From Eulemur rufifrons (Eukaryota; Chordata; Mammalia; Primates; Lemuridae): a DNA stretch of 64,000 bases. Under the pieces are notes generated by a model, which was not told where the DNA came from, did not search any database, and saw nothing but the letters and a program-made list of their open reading frames with translations. The position numbers and the translations under genes are program-made. Where the stretch lies: NCBI RefSeq assembly GCF_041146395.1, contig NC_091006.1:8438001-8502000 (forward strand). The letters run 5' to 3'. Position 1 is the first letter of the stretch. Each line of letters begins with the position of its first letter. This document shows positions 1 through 16,450 of this stretch, piece by piece.

Positions 1-1284
1 TCATGCCAGCTCTCTCTCTTGTCTTTTTAATTTCCCACTAATAATTTCAATACAGCTCTGACTACATAGTGCTAGTTCTCACCTGTCCTGACATTTCAAA
101 GTTCAGTGAGCTGTCACACTCTTGAAGGCCTAACAGAGAATGGGAGGGTCAGTGCAAGGGGCTTTGGCCACTCCAGTCTTCCAGCTTTTCTCTGTGAAGT
201 GGGGGCTCCATCAAGGAAGTAGGTGGAAAGCAGTTTGGAAATCGCCAAAACTCCAGAATGACCCTGGGAAGAGTTGGCCTTGGTACAAGATGCTCAGCAC
301 TTAAGAACATAAAGCATTTTGCAGATTGGTGGTGCGTGTGTCAAATGGCCGTGAGACCCACTCTGTTCAGGCCTTGAACTGGGCAACATGACTTGGCCCC
401 AGCCTCTGGCCTCTGAGGACTAAAAGATGTGCTCTATGGGGTGGGTAGGGTTGATGGCATACCCACCCACTCACCACTATATTTTTAGAAAGAAAATGGG
501 GCTGGTGAGGGGAAGCTAACTCCTTGGGCACACAATAGTGATGAGGCCTGGATGAAACACACCCTCTACCCCCTGTCTTGGGAAGCAAGGCTGCCTGGTC
601 CTGAACGTTCGTTGGTAGTGCTTCGAGAGTCAGTACACCAAAAGCGGCTTTGGATCTAGCATTAAGAATCTAATGGCCTTTCTCATCTGGTGGGATGAAT
701 ATACATTCTGCATTATCTGCCCATGTCAGAAACCTCCAAGATAAGACTGGTTGTGTCTGGTGTCAGAGTTGATGTTGGAGAGGTTGAGTAACATTTCCAG
801 GGTTGGTCAGCTAGTGATGCCACAATCACCCACACTTGTCACAACTTGGAGGGGACTCCAGCTCCTTTTTTTTTTTTTTTTTAAGGTTGGGAGGGATTAA
901 CAAGGAAGGGGATGAAGATCCTGAATAATAACCTAGGTCATTTTTACAGTTACTGTGGCCTCTTCCGGGACATCTCACTTAGAATATGCACCCCCACCTC
1001 CCTGCTGGTCTTCCTCACTTGAGGTTCCCAAAGGTTCCTCTTTGACCTCACTTTTCCCAGCTGCCCTGGTGGCATCAGGTGGTTGGGTTCTAGAGCAGAG
1101 GCCTGTTGCCCATGTGTTCATGTGCACAAGGGCAGAGTTGTGGCAGAACCTGCCACCTGCAGACCGTGGAATACTTAACTGTCTGAATCTTTACAGGAGA
1201 AGTTTACCAGCCTCTGTTCTAGAATTTAATGTACTACCACCTGGTTTGGTAGTCAGCTTACACTCGTGACGAGTTGTGGTCATA

Positions 1285-1410
1285 GTAAAAATCCATTTTA
1301 CCAAAGAGGAAGCTGAGGTATAGACTAGTGAAGTGACTTGTTTAAAGTCACCCTGGGGGTTTCACAGGCTGGCTCTGTCCAAAACTAGGTTCTATGTTGT
1401 ATTTCCGTTT
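1285..1410 (-). repeat. MIR remnant
   Basis: The minus-strand MIR core is visible as 'ccattttaccaaagaggaag', then 'ctgaggtatagac', then 'gtgacttgtttaaagtcacc'. It is an old and decayed copy. Confidence 0.6.
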
Positions 1411-2667
1411 TTCCTTCTATGGATCCTGGGGGCTAGCCTATTTACCCCCTCAGGGGTTTGAGGCTAAAGTACAGTGGGGCGGTGAACAGGGGCAAATTGT
1501 GGAGGCATATGGAAACCAGCATGACATTGCCAGCTCTTGATCTTGGGGTGCGGGGGATAGAGAGGTTCACAGCAGAAGACTAGGCCCTCCTGAGCATGGT
1601 CTGGGAATGGGGCAGAGCTATAGGAGCAAGAAGTCCCAATGCAGCAGTGTAAGGGTTGGGGTTGGGGCTGAGGTAGAGATAGAAAGAACCCATGTCAGGA
1701 GAATGGAGAGCTGCACAGGGCTGAACACCCACTTAGGCTATGTTGGCGGAAGGCATGAGGCCTGGGGGGCATCACAGGATTGAGTTAAGGGATGAATGGA
1801 GGTCAGGGAAGTGGTTTTTTCTTATAAGTTTGGCAGAGCACCTGGGAGGGTTTCTTTCTCTTCTTTTTGACTCAGGATGGGGCCATCAATCTTAATAAAT
1901 TATTGGGTGCTGAGCTGTGACAATTCTTGAGAAGCCTTGCTTGTTTGGTCTGCCCTTGGCCCAGTAGGAACAAACAGCTGCTCTCCCTTACGCCCCATTG
2001 AAGAAGCTAATAGATTTTATTGGAGCTTATTCTCTGCCGGTTCCAGTGCTCAAAGTAAATCGTCTCCTTTGGTACCATGGCAGGATCTACCTGAAGGATG
2101 GGTGGATTCTGTGGCATTGCTCATGAGGAACAACGCTGGGATTCAAACCACTGTCTACCTGGCAGCCCAGAGCTTGGCTACCTCTTCCACGCTGACTCCA
2201 GGCCGAGACTGGTCTGAGGTCTGAGCACTGTGGTCCCAGCTCAGCAAGACCGAGGTTGAGCGTCCCATTTCTGGTGTACAGCATCTTTGGGTGTCTGGGC
2301 TTAGGAGTGTGCATCTTACCCCTTCCTGGGGCTAACCTGCTCTCTCCAGAGCCTGGGCACAGCCAGGTACAGGTGTAGGAGGGACGGCAGTGGCTACTGG
2401 GCATTTCAGCCAGTCTTGTAAGATAGAGGTTTCCAGTAATGTCTCTCTCCTGGCAGAAAGTGTGGGAGATGGCTTACAGCAAGTGAGTATCTTGATCCTG
2501 GCTGGGGTGGGGGACTTAATGCCTGGCCAAGGGGTAGAGTTGTAGGAATAGGAAGTCCCAAGGCAATGGATAGAAGGTAGGGCCTTGGGTAAGGTGCATG
2601 TAATAAAGTGAGCAGAAGCAGTGAGACCATGGTGGGGCTGCACTCTTGGCCCCCAGCACAGCATGGT

Positions 2668-2945
2668 TGTATAGTCCCTCAGTATCCATAAGGGTATTGG
2701 TTCCAAGATGGCTCCTGGTACCAAAATCCACAGAATGCTTGTCCGTAATATAAAATCGCATATAACCTATGCACATCTTCCTGTGTACTTCTCTAGATTA
2801 CTTTTATTAGTTAATGCAATGTTAATGCTATGTGAATAGTGGTGCTGAATTTTTTTTTTTTTTAATTGTTGTATTTTTTTCCCCTGAATATTTTTGATCT
2901 GTGGCTGGTGAAATCTGCAGCTACCTGTGGGAGGGCTGGCTGTAT
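2668..2945. mobile_element. MER2-like Tigger MITE
   Basis: Degenerate terminal inverted repeats flank an AT-rich core: 'ccctcagtatccataaggg' at the left and 'tgtgggagggctggctgta' at the right. The interior has the familiar Tigger/MER2 phrases 'ggttccaagatgg', 'accaaaatccacag' and 'cgcatataacctatgcacat'. It is a non-autonomous TcMar-Tigger fossil without a transposase frame. The family call is from memory of the consensus. Confidence 0.72.
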
Positions 2946-3969
2946 CTGGAGATGATCTCAGGGCAGGAGGCTGGGAGCAAGTGTGCTGGGACTGCTTCTG
3001 GGCGGGGGCAGCTGGAGGGGAGGAACAACTCCCCTCACGTCATCAGTCCCACCCAAGTGCGTGCACACACACGACACTGCCTGGCACCTGGCTCTTAGTA
3101 ATTACTGGAGAAATGAATCCCCGGTTCCCTTACTTCATCTTCAGAACTAATGGAGAGAAGTCACTTGGGCAGGGTTAGGCCACTTCTTGGTCTCTGGGCC
3201 CCAGGGATAGACCAGAGTCCCTACCCTGTGCTCCCCAACCAGGCAGGACCGTGTGATGGTTGAAATCTGGGTACTTCCTGCGTCTCAGGCCCCAGTGCCT
3301 TCACACACAGTGGCAGAACCAGGGTGGTCCCTCCAGAGCTGTGTGATGGGGAGCCAGTGAGTACCCTCTGGAGTCTCCGTGTCCCTTTCAACAAAGAATA
3401 GCACATGACGCATACCTGTTCCGTCCTCACGATGCCTACAGTCTGAAGGACTGTTACTCCTGGTCCTCGGGTGAGATTAGGTGACTTGTGGCCATCTCAC
3501 TACATCAGGAGAGAATGTGTGAGAAGCATTTGGCACAGGGCCTGCAGACCCTGTGTGAGCATTACTGAGGAGGCTAGCATCTCAACTGGCTTTTGCTGGA
3601 GCTTGCGTTGCAGGCAGGGAGGCTGGCCAGGGTGGACCAGGGACTTACCCAGGCCAGTCTAGGGACAGTAACTTCTGTGTCCATTTGGGGGGGAAGCGGG
3701 GGAGTGATGCACATTGCAAGCGGTGAGCGTGCACTACCGAGGATGTCTGCCCTGCCCCTGGTGTCATCCTAGGCCCTCCAAACTGTTGTGGCCCATAGAG
3801 TACACTCGGGGTCAGGGACAGGGAGAGGGATCTGTCAGGTTCAGGTCTTAGTCAGTTTCTCTCCTTGTAAAATGGTGAGATTTAGCTGTCAACACAGACG
3901 TGGAATTGTTTATGTGTGGCCTTGAGCAGGCCCTTGCCTCAGCTGTGGAAAGGAGACTCCTCTGCCTGA

Positions 3970-5743
<1,774 letters not shown>

Positions 5744-5761
5744 AACAAATGATGCTGGGTT

Positions 5762-5767
5762 AATAAA
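5762..5767 (+). terminator. RPS19: RPS19 poly(A) signal
   Basis: AATAAA lies in the very short 3' UTR, followed about 20 bp later by a GT-rich 'cttgttctctcttg' stretch, which places cleavage near 5785. A short 3' UTR is usual for ribosomal-protein genes. Confidence 0.9.
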
Positions 5768-6079
5768 TTGCCTCATTCGTAATCCTGGTCTTGTTCTCTC
5801 TTGATCCAGCTGCTCTTTGCAAGCATGAGGAAGAAGCACTTCCTTCCCTTGTGGAAGGGGGCAAGGGGTCCCTGGGTGGCTGTGTGCCCAGCAGCTGGCA
5901 GAGCCTTCCCAGTTCCTCCCTGAATGGGCAAGATGTCCCAGCTGGGCTTGGGTGAGGAGGCCCTGGTGCCTCCCCCACATCCTGTCTTTGCAATTCTCAG
6001 AAAGTGAGAAAAGAGAATGTGGCCCAGTCACCTTTCCTGTGCCTACACCAGCAGGAAGATGTCAGGGCTGAAAGATTTG

Positions 6080-6260
6080 TGCTTAGCACTTAAAGCCAGG
6101 CACTTTACAACTACATAATATACACATAGCAACCCTGTGAAGTAGGTGCCCAAAAGCACCACATTTTGGAGAAAGGGAAAGTAAGTCATAGGATGGGAGA
6201 TTTGCCGGTTGCCCAATGGCTAGAGGGTGGCAGAGCCATCATTTGAACCCAAGCAAGCCG
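6080..6260 (-). repeat. MIR
   Basis: Minus-strand MIR text: 'gccaggcactttacaac', 'caaccctgtgaagtaggtgc', and 'ggcagagccatcatttgaac' before 'ccggctctag'. Confidence 0.75.
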
Positions 6261-6654
6261 GCTCTAGCCCTTGGCCTGGCTGCTACAGGACGCTATGCCT
6301 CAAAAGTGAGGGAAATGAGAAAATGGCCCAAAGGGTTACACTCTCTGGCCTAGTCCATGTGGGGCCCAGTGCGGTAAGTGGAGGTGGGGCTTCCTAGATG
6401 GGCCACGTGGGCCTGCAATCTGGCAGCCTTGCCCCTGCAGGCACTAGGGGGCAGCCAAGGCCTGGAAACATGCTCAGCTGCAGAACGATGCTGAAGAGGG
6501 TGAAGTCCTAGGGCTTCTGGGTCTGGAGCCAGGCTTATTCCTGGGAGGGAGTCAGGAGGACGAACTAAGCAGAGGGATTGAAGACCTGCCACGCAGGTTG
6601 GGGCCCAATGGAACACGGGTCCCTGGTCCCCAGCACCAGAGAGAAATGTGTCCT

Positions 6655-6815
6655 AGGTCCTGTGCTAGGTGCACTTCAGAATATCCTCACATGGTATCAC
6701 AAAGTGGGAGACTGTGCCCACGTTACACGAGAAGGAACAGGCTCAGACGAACGGTCAGTTGGCAGACCTGAGATGTGAACCCAGGAATCTAGAATCCTTG
6801 AGGCTCATGCTCTTC
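6655..6815 (-). repeat. MIR
   Basis: Minus-strand MIR words are 'tgtgctaggtgcac', 'gagaaggaacaggctcag' and 'gacctgagatgtgaaccc'. Confidence 0.7.
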
Positions 6816-6844
6816 TGTGTGGGTGACAGTTGTACTTTTTTAAA

Positions 6845-7290
6845 ATTAGAAAATATTTCAGGCATGCAAAACGGTATTCACAATAGTGTAAGAAAAACCC
6901 ATGAACCCAGCACCCAGTTTAAAAAGTAACAAGAAATAAAACCAAAACAGACAAAGCCCTCTGTGTGCCCTTCCCCAGCCCCAGTCCTCCTCGCTGTCCC
7001 CAGAGGTAGCCCCACTCGGGAACTGGACATGCGTCACTCCCCATGTATGTCCCTAAGCCACACACGGTGCTGTTTTGTCTTTTGGAAATAAGTCAACTGT
7101 ATCGTGCCACAGTATTTTTTTGTCACGTTCGTGTTTCTGAGATGCAGACATAAGGACACTTTCCCCTACTCTAGTGTTCTGTTGGCTGACTGCGCCACAA
7201 TTTATGCATTCATTCTCCCGAAAATGAACTTTCCCTTAGCTTCTCAATTTTTGCTACCAAAAAGCTCCCTGCGATGAACTTTTCTCTATG
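6845..7290 (+). mobile_element. Ancient LINE-derived fragment (family uncertain)
   Basis: The order of phrases matches an old L1M/HAL1-like 3' region as I remember it: 'catgaacccagcacccag', 'agaaataaaacc', 'ccccagaggtagccccact', 'gccacaatttatgcattcat' and 'gatgaacttttctc'. No coding frame survives. Confidence 0.5.
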
Positions 7291-7294
7291 TGTC

Positions 7295-7297
<3 letters not shown>

Positions 7298-7334
<37 letters not shown>
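7298..7334. repeat. (TG)n microsatellite
   Basis: About 18 uninterrupted TG dinucleotides at the 3' end of the LINE-like fragment. Confidence 0.97.
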
Positions 7335-7335
<1 letters not shown>

Positions 7336-7434
7336 GTCCCCCAGCTGCTCACAAATATCTCCACAACCCCAGCGTCCCCACTGAGACCTCACTTCCCTCC
7401 TACCTGGTCTCAAATGACAGGCTCAAAGAAACCT

Positions 7435-7570
7435 GAGAGTCACACAAAGGTGACTGAATCAATCCCTGCTCCACCACTCCCAGACTGGGACACTGGACTA
7501 GTGACAACCTCCCCTCTCGGGGCCTCAGTTTCCTCTGTAAAATGGCGGCCTCCCCTTGCCCAGCTGTGGG
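7435..7570 (+). repeat. MIR
   Basis: Plus-strand MIR text ending in 'ggggcctcagtttcctctg' and 'taaaatggcgg'. Confidence 0.65.
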
Positions 7571-7744
7571 GAGGCCAATATCAAAGAACTCCCAACAAAG
7601 AGCTGATCATGGCTCTCACTCCTTGGGCGCCAGGAACACCAGCTCCTGTCACAAAGCCAGGGAGGTATTCTGATTGTCATCTCACAGATTAAAAACGCCA
7701 AGGCTGGGAGGAGGCAAGTGACCATCTAGTGGCCTGCCTTATGT

Positions 7745-7960
7745 ATTCCTCATGATCTTTGACAGTGACTAGCATTTCCTGAGCACCTGCTACAGGCCAG
7801 GCCCTGTGGTCAGTGCTGTACATGCAACAACCCCTTTAAGTCCTTGTTTCCAACTCCAAGAATCAAAGAAACAGAGGGTCAGAGAGGGAACAAGGTTGCC
7901 CAAGTCTAGGGAGGGGCAGAGGTCAAGCTCAGAATCACCACCCTGTCCCCAGCTGACACC
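7745..7960 (-). repeat. MIR
   Basis: Minus-strand MIR: 'gagcacctgctacaggccag', 'aaagaaacagagggtcag' and 'gaacaaggttgcccaagtc'. Confidence 0.72.
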
Positions 7961-8044
7961 CAAAACTCTGGCTCCCTCAGCTTCCTTCCCGAGACTAGAC
8001 TAACCCATCGTCTTACCCACCAACACCCCCCCAACAAGCAGCCA

Positions 8045-8230
8045 CCCCTCAGGGGAATTGCGGCCACCACAGGTGCAGGGAGCAGTTCCTCTGCACTCAC
8101 GGCCTAAAGCATATGGCAGGGGCTGCCCCCAGGCCTGACGGCCCAAGGTCCCAGCAGCAGGGGCCAGTGGAGCCCATCTCCGGCAGGGCTGGGCAGGAAG
8201 TGGGGCGGGGTCTGGGGTGGGACCTGGTTC
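8045..8230 (+). promoter_or_regulatory. CD79A: CD79A (mb-1) B-cell promoter
   Basis: A compact set of lymphoid sites lies 45-230 bp before the CD79A start codon. In order: an EBF1 site 'cctcaggggaattg' (8046-8059), a RUNX core 'accaca' (8066-8071) overlapping an E2A E-box CAGGTG (8070-8075), then 'gagcccatctccgg' (about 8170-8183) inside 'gccagtggagcccatc', which matches the composite Pax5/Ets element of the mouse mb-1 promoter. GC-box-like 'ggggcggggtctgggg' follows (about 8201). There is no TATA box, as known for this promoter. Identities and order come from the known mb-1 promoter; factor binding in this species is inferred. Confidence 0.85.
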
Positions 8231-8274
8231 GCCAGGACTGCTGCAACTCAGACAAACCAACCCACCGGGAGAAG

Positions 8275-11317
<3,043 letters not shown>

Positions 11318-11673
11318 CACCCCTCGCCCCCACCAGGCTGCCCCTGCCTGCTGTGCCCCAATTCCAGTGTCTGTCCTCACTCCCCTGGAACAAGCTCTCC
11401 GCAGTCTTCCCTGGGAGCTTCCTCAGTCATCTTCTGCCTTGGGGTATCCTCTCTCTTCTCCCCCCAGGCCTCCCTGGACTACTCGTGGGTGTCCTACTCT
11501 TGTTCCCTCTAGACTGTCCCATCCTCCCCCAGCCCAGTCCTCCCGCTGCTGCCTTTCCCAGGCTCCCTCCCCAGCGGGTAATGAGCCTTAATCGCTGCCT
11601 CTAGGGGAGCTGATTGTAGCAGCCTCGTTAGTGTCACCCCCTCCTCCCTGATCTGTCATGGCCACTTAGTGAT

Positions 11674-11679
11674 AATAAA
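11674..11679 (+). terminator. CD79A: CD79A poly(A) signal
   Basis: AATAAA lies 357 bp downstream of the CD79A stop, at the end of a pyrimidine-rich 3' UTR. Cleavage is expected near 11695-11700. Confidence 0.88.
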
Positions 11680-11699
11680 TCCTTCCCAACTGCAGACCT

Positions 11700-12590
11700 T
11701 GGCAGGAGTCATGGATCTCATGGGGACCGATTCCCCCCACACACACCTTCCCTAGGACCCAGGAGCCTGGCCCCAGCCTTCTCCCTCAGACCCAGCAATC
11801 CTGGCCGAGCCATCCCCTGCCCACTCCCCACACTGGGTCACAGGTAGCCAGTCTTGGCTGCCCCCCAGAGAGAAACAGGAAGTCTCTTGGGGAGGTCCCC
11901 ATCCCAGTTTAAGGACTGGTTTGGCCTCCCTCCAGGGCCTCACCCCAGAGCAAGGAGGGGGTGTGGCTACCGAATTATTTACGCATACTTAAGCCCGGAA
12001 AACGCAGGGGACTATCTTGAGGGACTGGTACAGAAAGCAGACCGAGGCCACCCTTCCTCCATGGCTAGACATATGGAGGGGCATTGCAGGGTTTGTGGCC
12101 CTAACTTGGGGATGATGGGGAGACCCAGGGGCAATGACAGAGAAGCACTGACACACAGGGTTCCTGAGAGAGGGAGAGGACAGGCGCTGAGGCACGGGGA
12201 CAGTTAGGAGACACAGGGAATCAGAGAGACAGAGCTCCAGACAGAGAGGCACAGAGAGAGAGGGCCAAGACAGAAGCGAGGAAGAGAGAGACCAGGAAGA
12301 GGGGCCGCTGAAAACGGACACGGAGAGGCTGACTCCGAGGCCTTGAGGGAAAGCGACAGTGGGGGAAACGACAGAGACGGAGGCTCAGAGGGGAGGAGGC
12401 TGTGAGGGAGAAAATGAACGACAGGAGGGACAGCGGGGAGAAGCGGAGGCCAAGGCGGGAGAGACCCCGACGGAGACGGGGAGCCAGACAGAAGGACACA
12501 GACGGAAACACACCCAGAGGAGCGAAAGAGGAGAGGAAGACCGAGAGAACCACAGGGACAGGGACGGAATGCAGGGAGGCTGCCGCTCAG
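11700..12590. other. CD79A-ARHGEF1 intergenic region
   Basis: Holds one copy of the chromosome-19-type minisatellite unit (about 11753-11810), an AT-rich unique piece near 11965-12020 ('gaattatttacgcatactta'), and a GAGA-rich tract from about 12205 to 12560. No gene is seen. Confidence 0.7.
12205..12560 (+). repeat. GAGACAGA-rich low-complexity tract
   Basis: Purine-rich DNA built from gagaga/cagaga words, with no coding sense. It lies just upstream of the ARHGEF1 CpG-rich promoter. The open frames through it are composition artefacts. Confidence 0.8.
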
Positions 12591-12974
12591 GCTGGGCGGA
12601 CGGGGGCGCAGGACTCGCCCCGGCCCCGCGCGGCCGGGAGATAAGAACCCCGAGTCCGCGCAGCGGACGGACCGACGGCCCGGGAGGGAGCGGCCGGGCG
12701 GGGGCGGGGCGCGGCCGGAGCCGGAGCCGCGGGGCCGGGTGGGGCGCGGAAGGGAGGGCCCTGCGGGCTGCGAGAAGGGGAAGGAAGCGGAGGTGCCGGG
12801 CGGGCGCGGGGCGCGGGCAGGAAGCGAGGAGGGGCGGCGGGGCAGGGGCCTCCGGAAAAACGCCCCAACTTCCTGCCCCGCCAGAGCCAGGAAGCGGGAG
12901 CCGGGACTCAGGGCCCGGGATCGCCGAGCTCGACCTCGGGCGCCCCGCCGGTCACCTCCCCGCGCGGACACCAG
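12590..12974 (+). promoter_or_regulatory. ARHGEF1: ARHGEF1 CpG-rich promoter and candidate first exon
   Basis: A dense CpG block contains several GGAA/TTCC Ets-type words ('caggaagcgagg', 'caacttcctg', 'aggaagcggg'), as expected for a gene active in blood cells. A possible non-coding first exon would end at 12974 before gtacac. That it splices to 17136 is inferred from gene order; no transcript evidence is available here. Confidence 0.55.
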
Positions 12975-13117
12975 GTACACTGGCCCCGGCCCCGCCCGGC
13001 CTCCTCCCCTTGGCCGCTGGGGGAAGTGGGGCGGAGGAGGGAGGGGCCTGGGCGCTGCCGGCCGTGGAGGGGCCTCCTGGGGCCCACGGAGCCGGCGGCC
13101 GCCCCTCCCGGGGTCTC

Positions 13118-13590
13118 AGTTTTCCCATCTGTCAAAGGGGGCAAAGAGGGGAGAACTAACATTTGCCGAGCGCCCAGCAGAGGGGTCCAGGCCTCCCAAC
13201 TGCTCGGTGGAGGACAGGTGATCGTTCCCATTGTACGGGTGGGAAAGCCAAGGCCCAGGGAGCGGAACCGACTTGTCCCTGGGAACACACAGCGTGAGAC
13301 CGTATGGAGTTGAGATTTGAACTATCTGACGCTTTCCGCTAAGAGCCATCCTCCAACCCCGCATGCTTTAGCGCCACCTAAAAACAAAAAGGATAATAAT
13401 AACAACGCCTATGGGCCGCTGTGAAGCTGAAAGTTGCAGAGCACGTTTGAACGCGTTTTCGGAAAGCTCTTTTCTGAGTCATTAATTATACCCTGGGAGA
13501 TGAGTGTAGGGGAGAGAGCTGGAGACCTTCCCCCATTGTACAGATGGGGAGACTGAGGCCTGAAAAGAAGTCATTACTTTTTGCAAGTTA
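13118..13590 (-). repeat. Two or more MIR remnants
   Basis: Minus-strand MIR words occur twice: 'cattgtacgggtgggaaagc' (13230 region) and 'cattgtacagatggggagac' (13535 region). A short opposite-strand piece, 'cagttttcccatctgtcaaa', sits at 13118. They lie between the two candidate ARHGEF1 first exons. Confidence 0.62.
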
Positions 13591-13824
13591 CACTGCTTGT
13601 CAGAGGGAAAGGTATGCCCAAATCCAAGATTTTTGCATTCCAGTTCCTGCGGAAGGGGTAGTGGGGGCGCGGAGGGAATTGATGTACGAGTATTGGAAAT
13701 TCAGCTGGCCTCCGATTTGGGGAGGCACATAGGGCAGGGGAGCCCCAATCCGAGGTTCGGGTGCTTAGCGCCGGGCGGCTCGGGTCTCTAATTGAGCTCT
13801 GGCCAGGTGTTGGAACAACCCGCA

Positions 13825-14151
13825 CTTCTGGGCCGGGGGCGGGGCCCGCAGAGTGACGGGGGCAGTCGAGATACGGAAACGCCGGCCCTCCAAGACAGGC
13901 CAGAGCAGCCCTATCTGGCCAGCGTGGCGCAGTGGAGAGCTAGAGCGGCTGGCGGGAGGAGTAGAGTCGCCGGGGCAGGAGCCGGGCAGGAGCCGGGCTA
14001 GAGCGGCTGGCAGGAGGAGTGGAGCTGAACGCCAAGGGGCACTCTGGGGCGGCTAGAGCGACTCGGCGGCGGGGGTGGGGGGAGCCTGGAGCCGGCGCGC
14101 GGAGGCTTTGGTTCCGGCGGCTGCAGTGGCTTCTCTTCCCACCTGGAGCAG
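13825..14151 (+). promoter_or_regulatory. ARHGEF1: Second candidate ARHGEF1 promoter and first exon
   Basis: A GC-rich block with 'gggggcggggcccgc' and an imperfect tandem of 'ctagagcggctggcgggagg' (13939 and 13998) ends in a good donor, gagcag/gtgagg, at 14151. It looks like an alternative non-coding first exon spliced to 17136. Choice between this and the exon ending at 12974 cannot be made from sequence alone. Confidence 0.5.
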
Positions 14152-15144
14152 GTGAGGGACACGGCCCCTGGCGGGCGTCAGACCCTAACTGCGCGTCCTC
14201 CCCGACATCCCCTGCTGTGCATATTGCCACGTTCCCTGCAGGATTTAGGGCCGTGTAGACCCGCCATGTCCATGTAAGATTTGGGACTCGTGTAGACGCG
14301 CCACGTTTCTTATAGATTACGAGATGTCACAGACCCTCCAGGCTCCTGCTAGCCGCCCTCCCATTGGAGACCCAACTTCTTATACACGTGGGGTCGTCAC
14401 AGATAAATAAGAGCATCCCCCAGAGCTCCGGGCCCTATAGACCCTGGGTCTTGGGACCCACTGCACACCACTGCACCTCTTTTACTTCTCCAGAGGTCCC
14501 ATGACCGGCTTCTTTCCCTGTAGAATCATGATCCCGTATGATCCCCAGATCCTTTAGATCCACCGCGTGTCACATAGAATCTGGTGCCTTACACATTCCA
14601 AGGGCTCCTTTAAGGTTCTCTAATGTTCCCAGTTATTGGAGGCCGTGGGTCATCCGCTCAGTATCTTATAGACCCTGACCCCTGCATGGAACCCAGGTGC
14701 CCATGTAGTCCCCTATGTGTGCCAGCTTACAACCCCCACCCCTGCGGACCTTCTGAACCTGCCCTAACCACCCCCGCCAGAGCCCCATTCACACAGTGCT
14801 CCCTCTGCTAGACCCCAGGCCTTATTAATTGCCTATAGATCCGTCTACCCTCTGACAGTTTCACTTGTAATTCCTCAGCCTTTGTGGGACCCCCTCACCC
14901 CATCATCTCCTAAACAGCCAACACTCCCCGTCCCCATCCTCTCTGAGCCCCAGTCTCTGTAGAGCAGCCGAGTCCAGCCTGCATTCCTGCCCAGGCCATA
15001 GTGACCACATACTCCTGACTTTTCCTGGCACTATAAGGAGACTTGATGTGTCTCAGAGCTCTGGGTCAGATTTTAATTTCCAAACGGTGGGGTGAGGGGT
15101 GTCCCCATTCCCTGAAGCAATGCAGTCTGTGTTAAATACATAAA

Positions 15145-15320
15145 TTCAGGCAAGATTGCCTAGGTCTGAATCTTGGCTCTGTCCCTTATGAGCTGTACCT
15201 CAGTTTCCTTCTCTGTAACATGAGGATAAGAATAATCTTGGGATCACTGAGAGTATTAAATGAGTTAATACCTGAAAAGCAGTAACGCTGTGCCTGGCAC
15301 ATACTAAGTGCACCTTAAGC
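15145..15320 (+). repeat. MIR
   Basis: Plus-strand MIR: 'gaatcttggctctgtccctt', 'cagtttccttctctgtaaca' and 'gtgcctggcacatactaagt'. Confidence 0.82.
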
Positions 15321-16089
15321 GTTAACTGTTATTTCATAATATTGTGCTGAGGAATAAGGAGATACTTGTCAAGTGCACAGGTTGGGGCCTGGCATCAAGC
15401 ATTTGCTCAGATAATGTGCAACCCCCTCCTTTACCCTTTTGGAATCTCCTTGCCTCAGTTGAACCTTTCCAGCCCTGTGTGGGATGAGTATGGACCATCC
15501 AGGTCCATGGCCATGTTTTCCAGCTCAGAAATTGCAGCTGGTGGTGTGGTGAAGGTTCCCCATCTCTAATGGGAATAAGAACGGGTTGGGATGCTTGTGG
15601 TTGGGAGTGTTTATTGAGTTGATACATGAGAACACTTAGAGCAATGCCTAGCACCCTGTGCGTGCTATGTGAGTTTAGCTCTTGTAATAAATTACTACTA
15701 TTGTTCTGCCTTGGTTTGCAAATTTATTAATGCAAATGTTTCACAATGCTCAAATCTTGAATTCTAAGCTTGGATGTTAGACAAATACACTTTATGGAAA
15801 AGAATACAAATGATGCCTGCTTGGGTGGACCCATAGGATCTGGCATTTGGACACTCCAGAAAGCATCAGTGTTTAATAATCACAGTCAAAATTATAGCGA
15901 CCATTTACTGGGAAGCTAGGGAGGAGGCCCATGGAAGAGGGAGAAGGGTGGGTCTCAGGCAGCTATGGTTATAAATAGCTTCGGGCTGTGGGGAGTCCCC
16001 CCACGGTCCACCACACCCCTGTTTCCACAGCTCCTTCCCGCCTGACACGGGCTCCGTGGCATTAGTCAGACTAATTAAGGACACAGAAG

Positions 16090-16450
16090 ATGTCAGTGGA
16101 AAGACTCAGGGAGAATTGAAGACTCGAGGAGAGGCAGCAAGAGATGGGGGAGAGAAGGGGATGGAGAGAGATGAGAGATAGCACATGAGACCAGGAGGAG
16201 GTGTGAGGATGGCGGCTGCAAAAGCCAGATGTGGGAAGACAGTGGGGCAGAGATTAGGGGGAGAGAAGCAGGGAGGGAGGCAGAGTCTGAGGGAAAAGTG
16301 AGCGGAATCTGGAGGAAGGGAAGGAGAAAAATGAGGAAACAGAGAGAAGAGAGGCAGAGACATGAGGCAGCTTTGAGCAGAGCCAGCCAGGGAGAGCCAG
16401 CTGGGGAAAGGAGGGAAGGCAAGACGGACGGAGGGTGGAGGGAGACAGAC
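16090..16450 (+). repeat. GAGA-rich low-complexity tract
   Basis: Purine-rich run of gagagaa/gggagg words inside the ARHGEF1 first intron. Confidence 0.75.

Larger units (their letters stand above)
5790..8040. other. RPS19-CD79A intergenic region
   Basis: No gene is visible. The 2.25 kb is mostly old interspersed repeats: MIR copies near 6080-6260, 6655-6815, 7435-7570 and 7745-7960, an ancient LINE-like piece at about 6845-7290, and a TG run at 7298-7334. Confidence 0.8.

Noticed and set aside
955..1269. 104-aa open frame in RPS19 intron 3
   Set aside because: No similarity that I recognise, no promoter or splice context, and it abuts a MIR. Treated as chance.
12204..13159. 258-aa and 266-aa overlapping open frames near the ARHGEF1 promoter
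   Set aside because: They lie on opposite strands over the same GC-rich and GAGA DNA and resemble no protein. CpG-island composition accounts for them.
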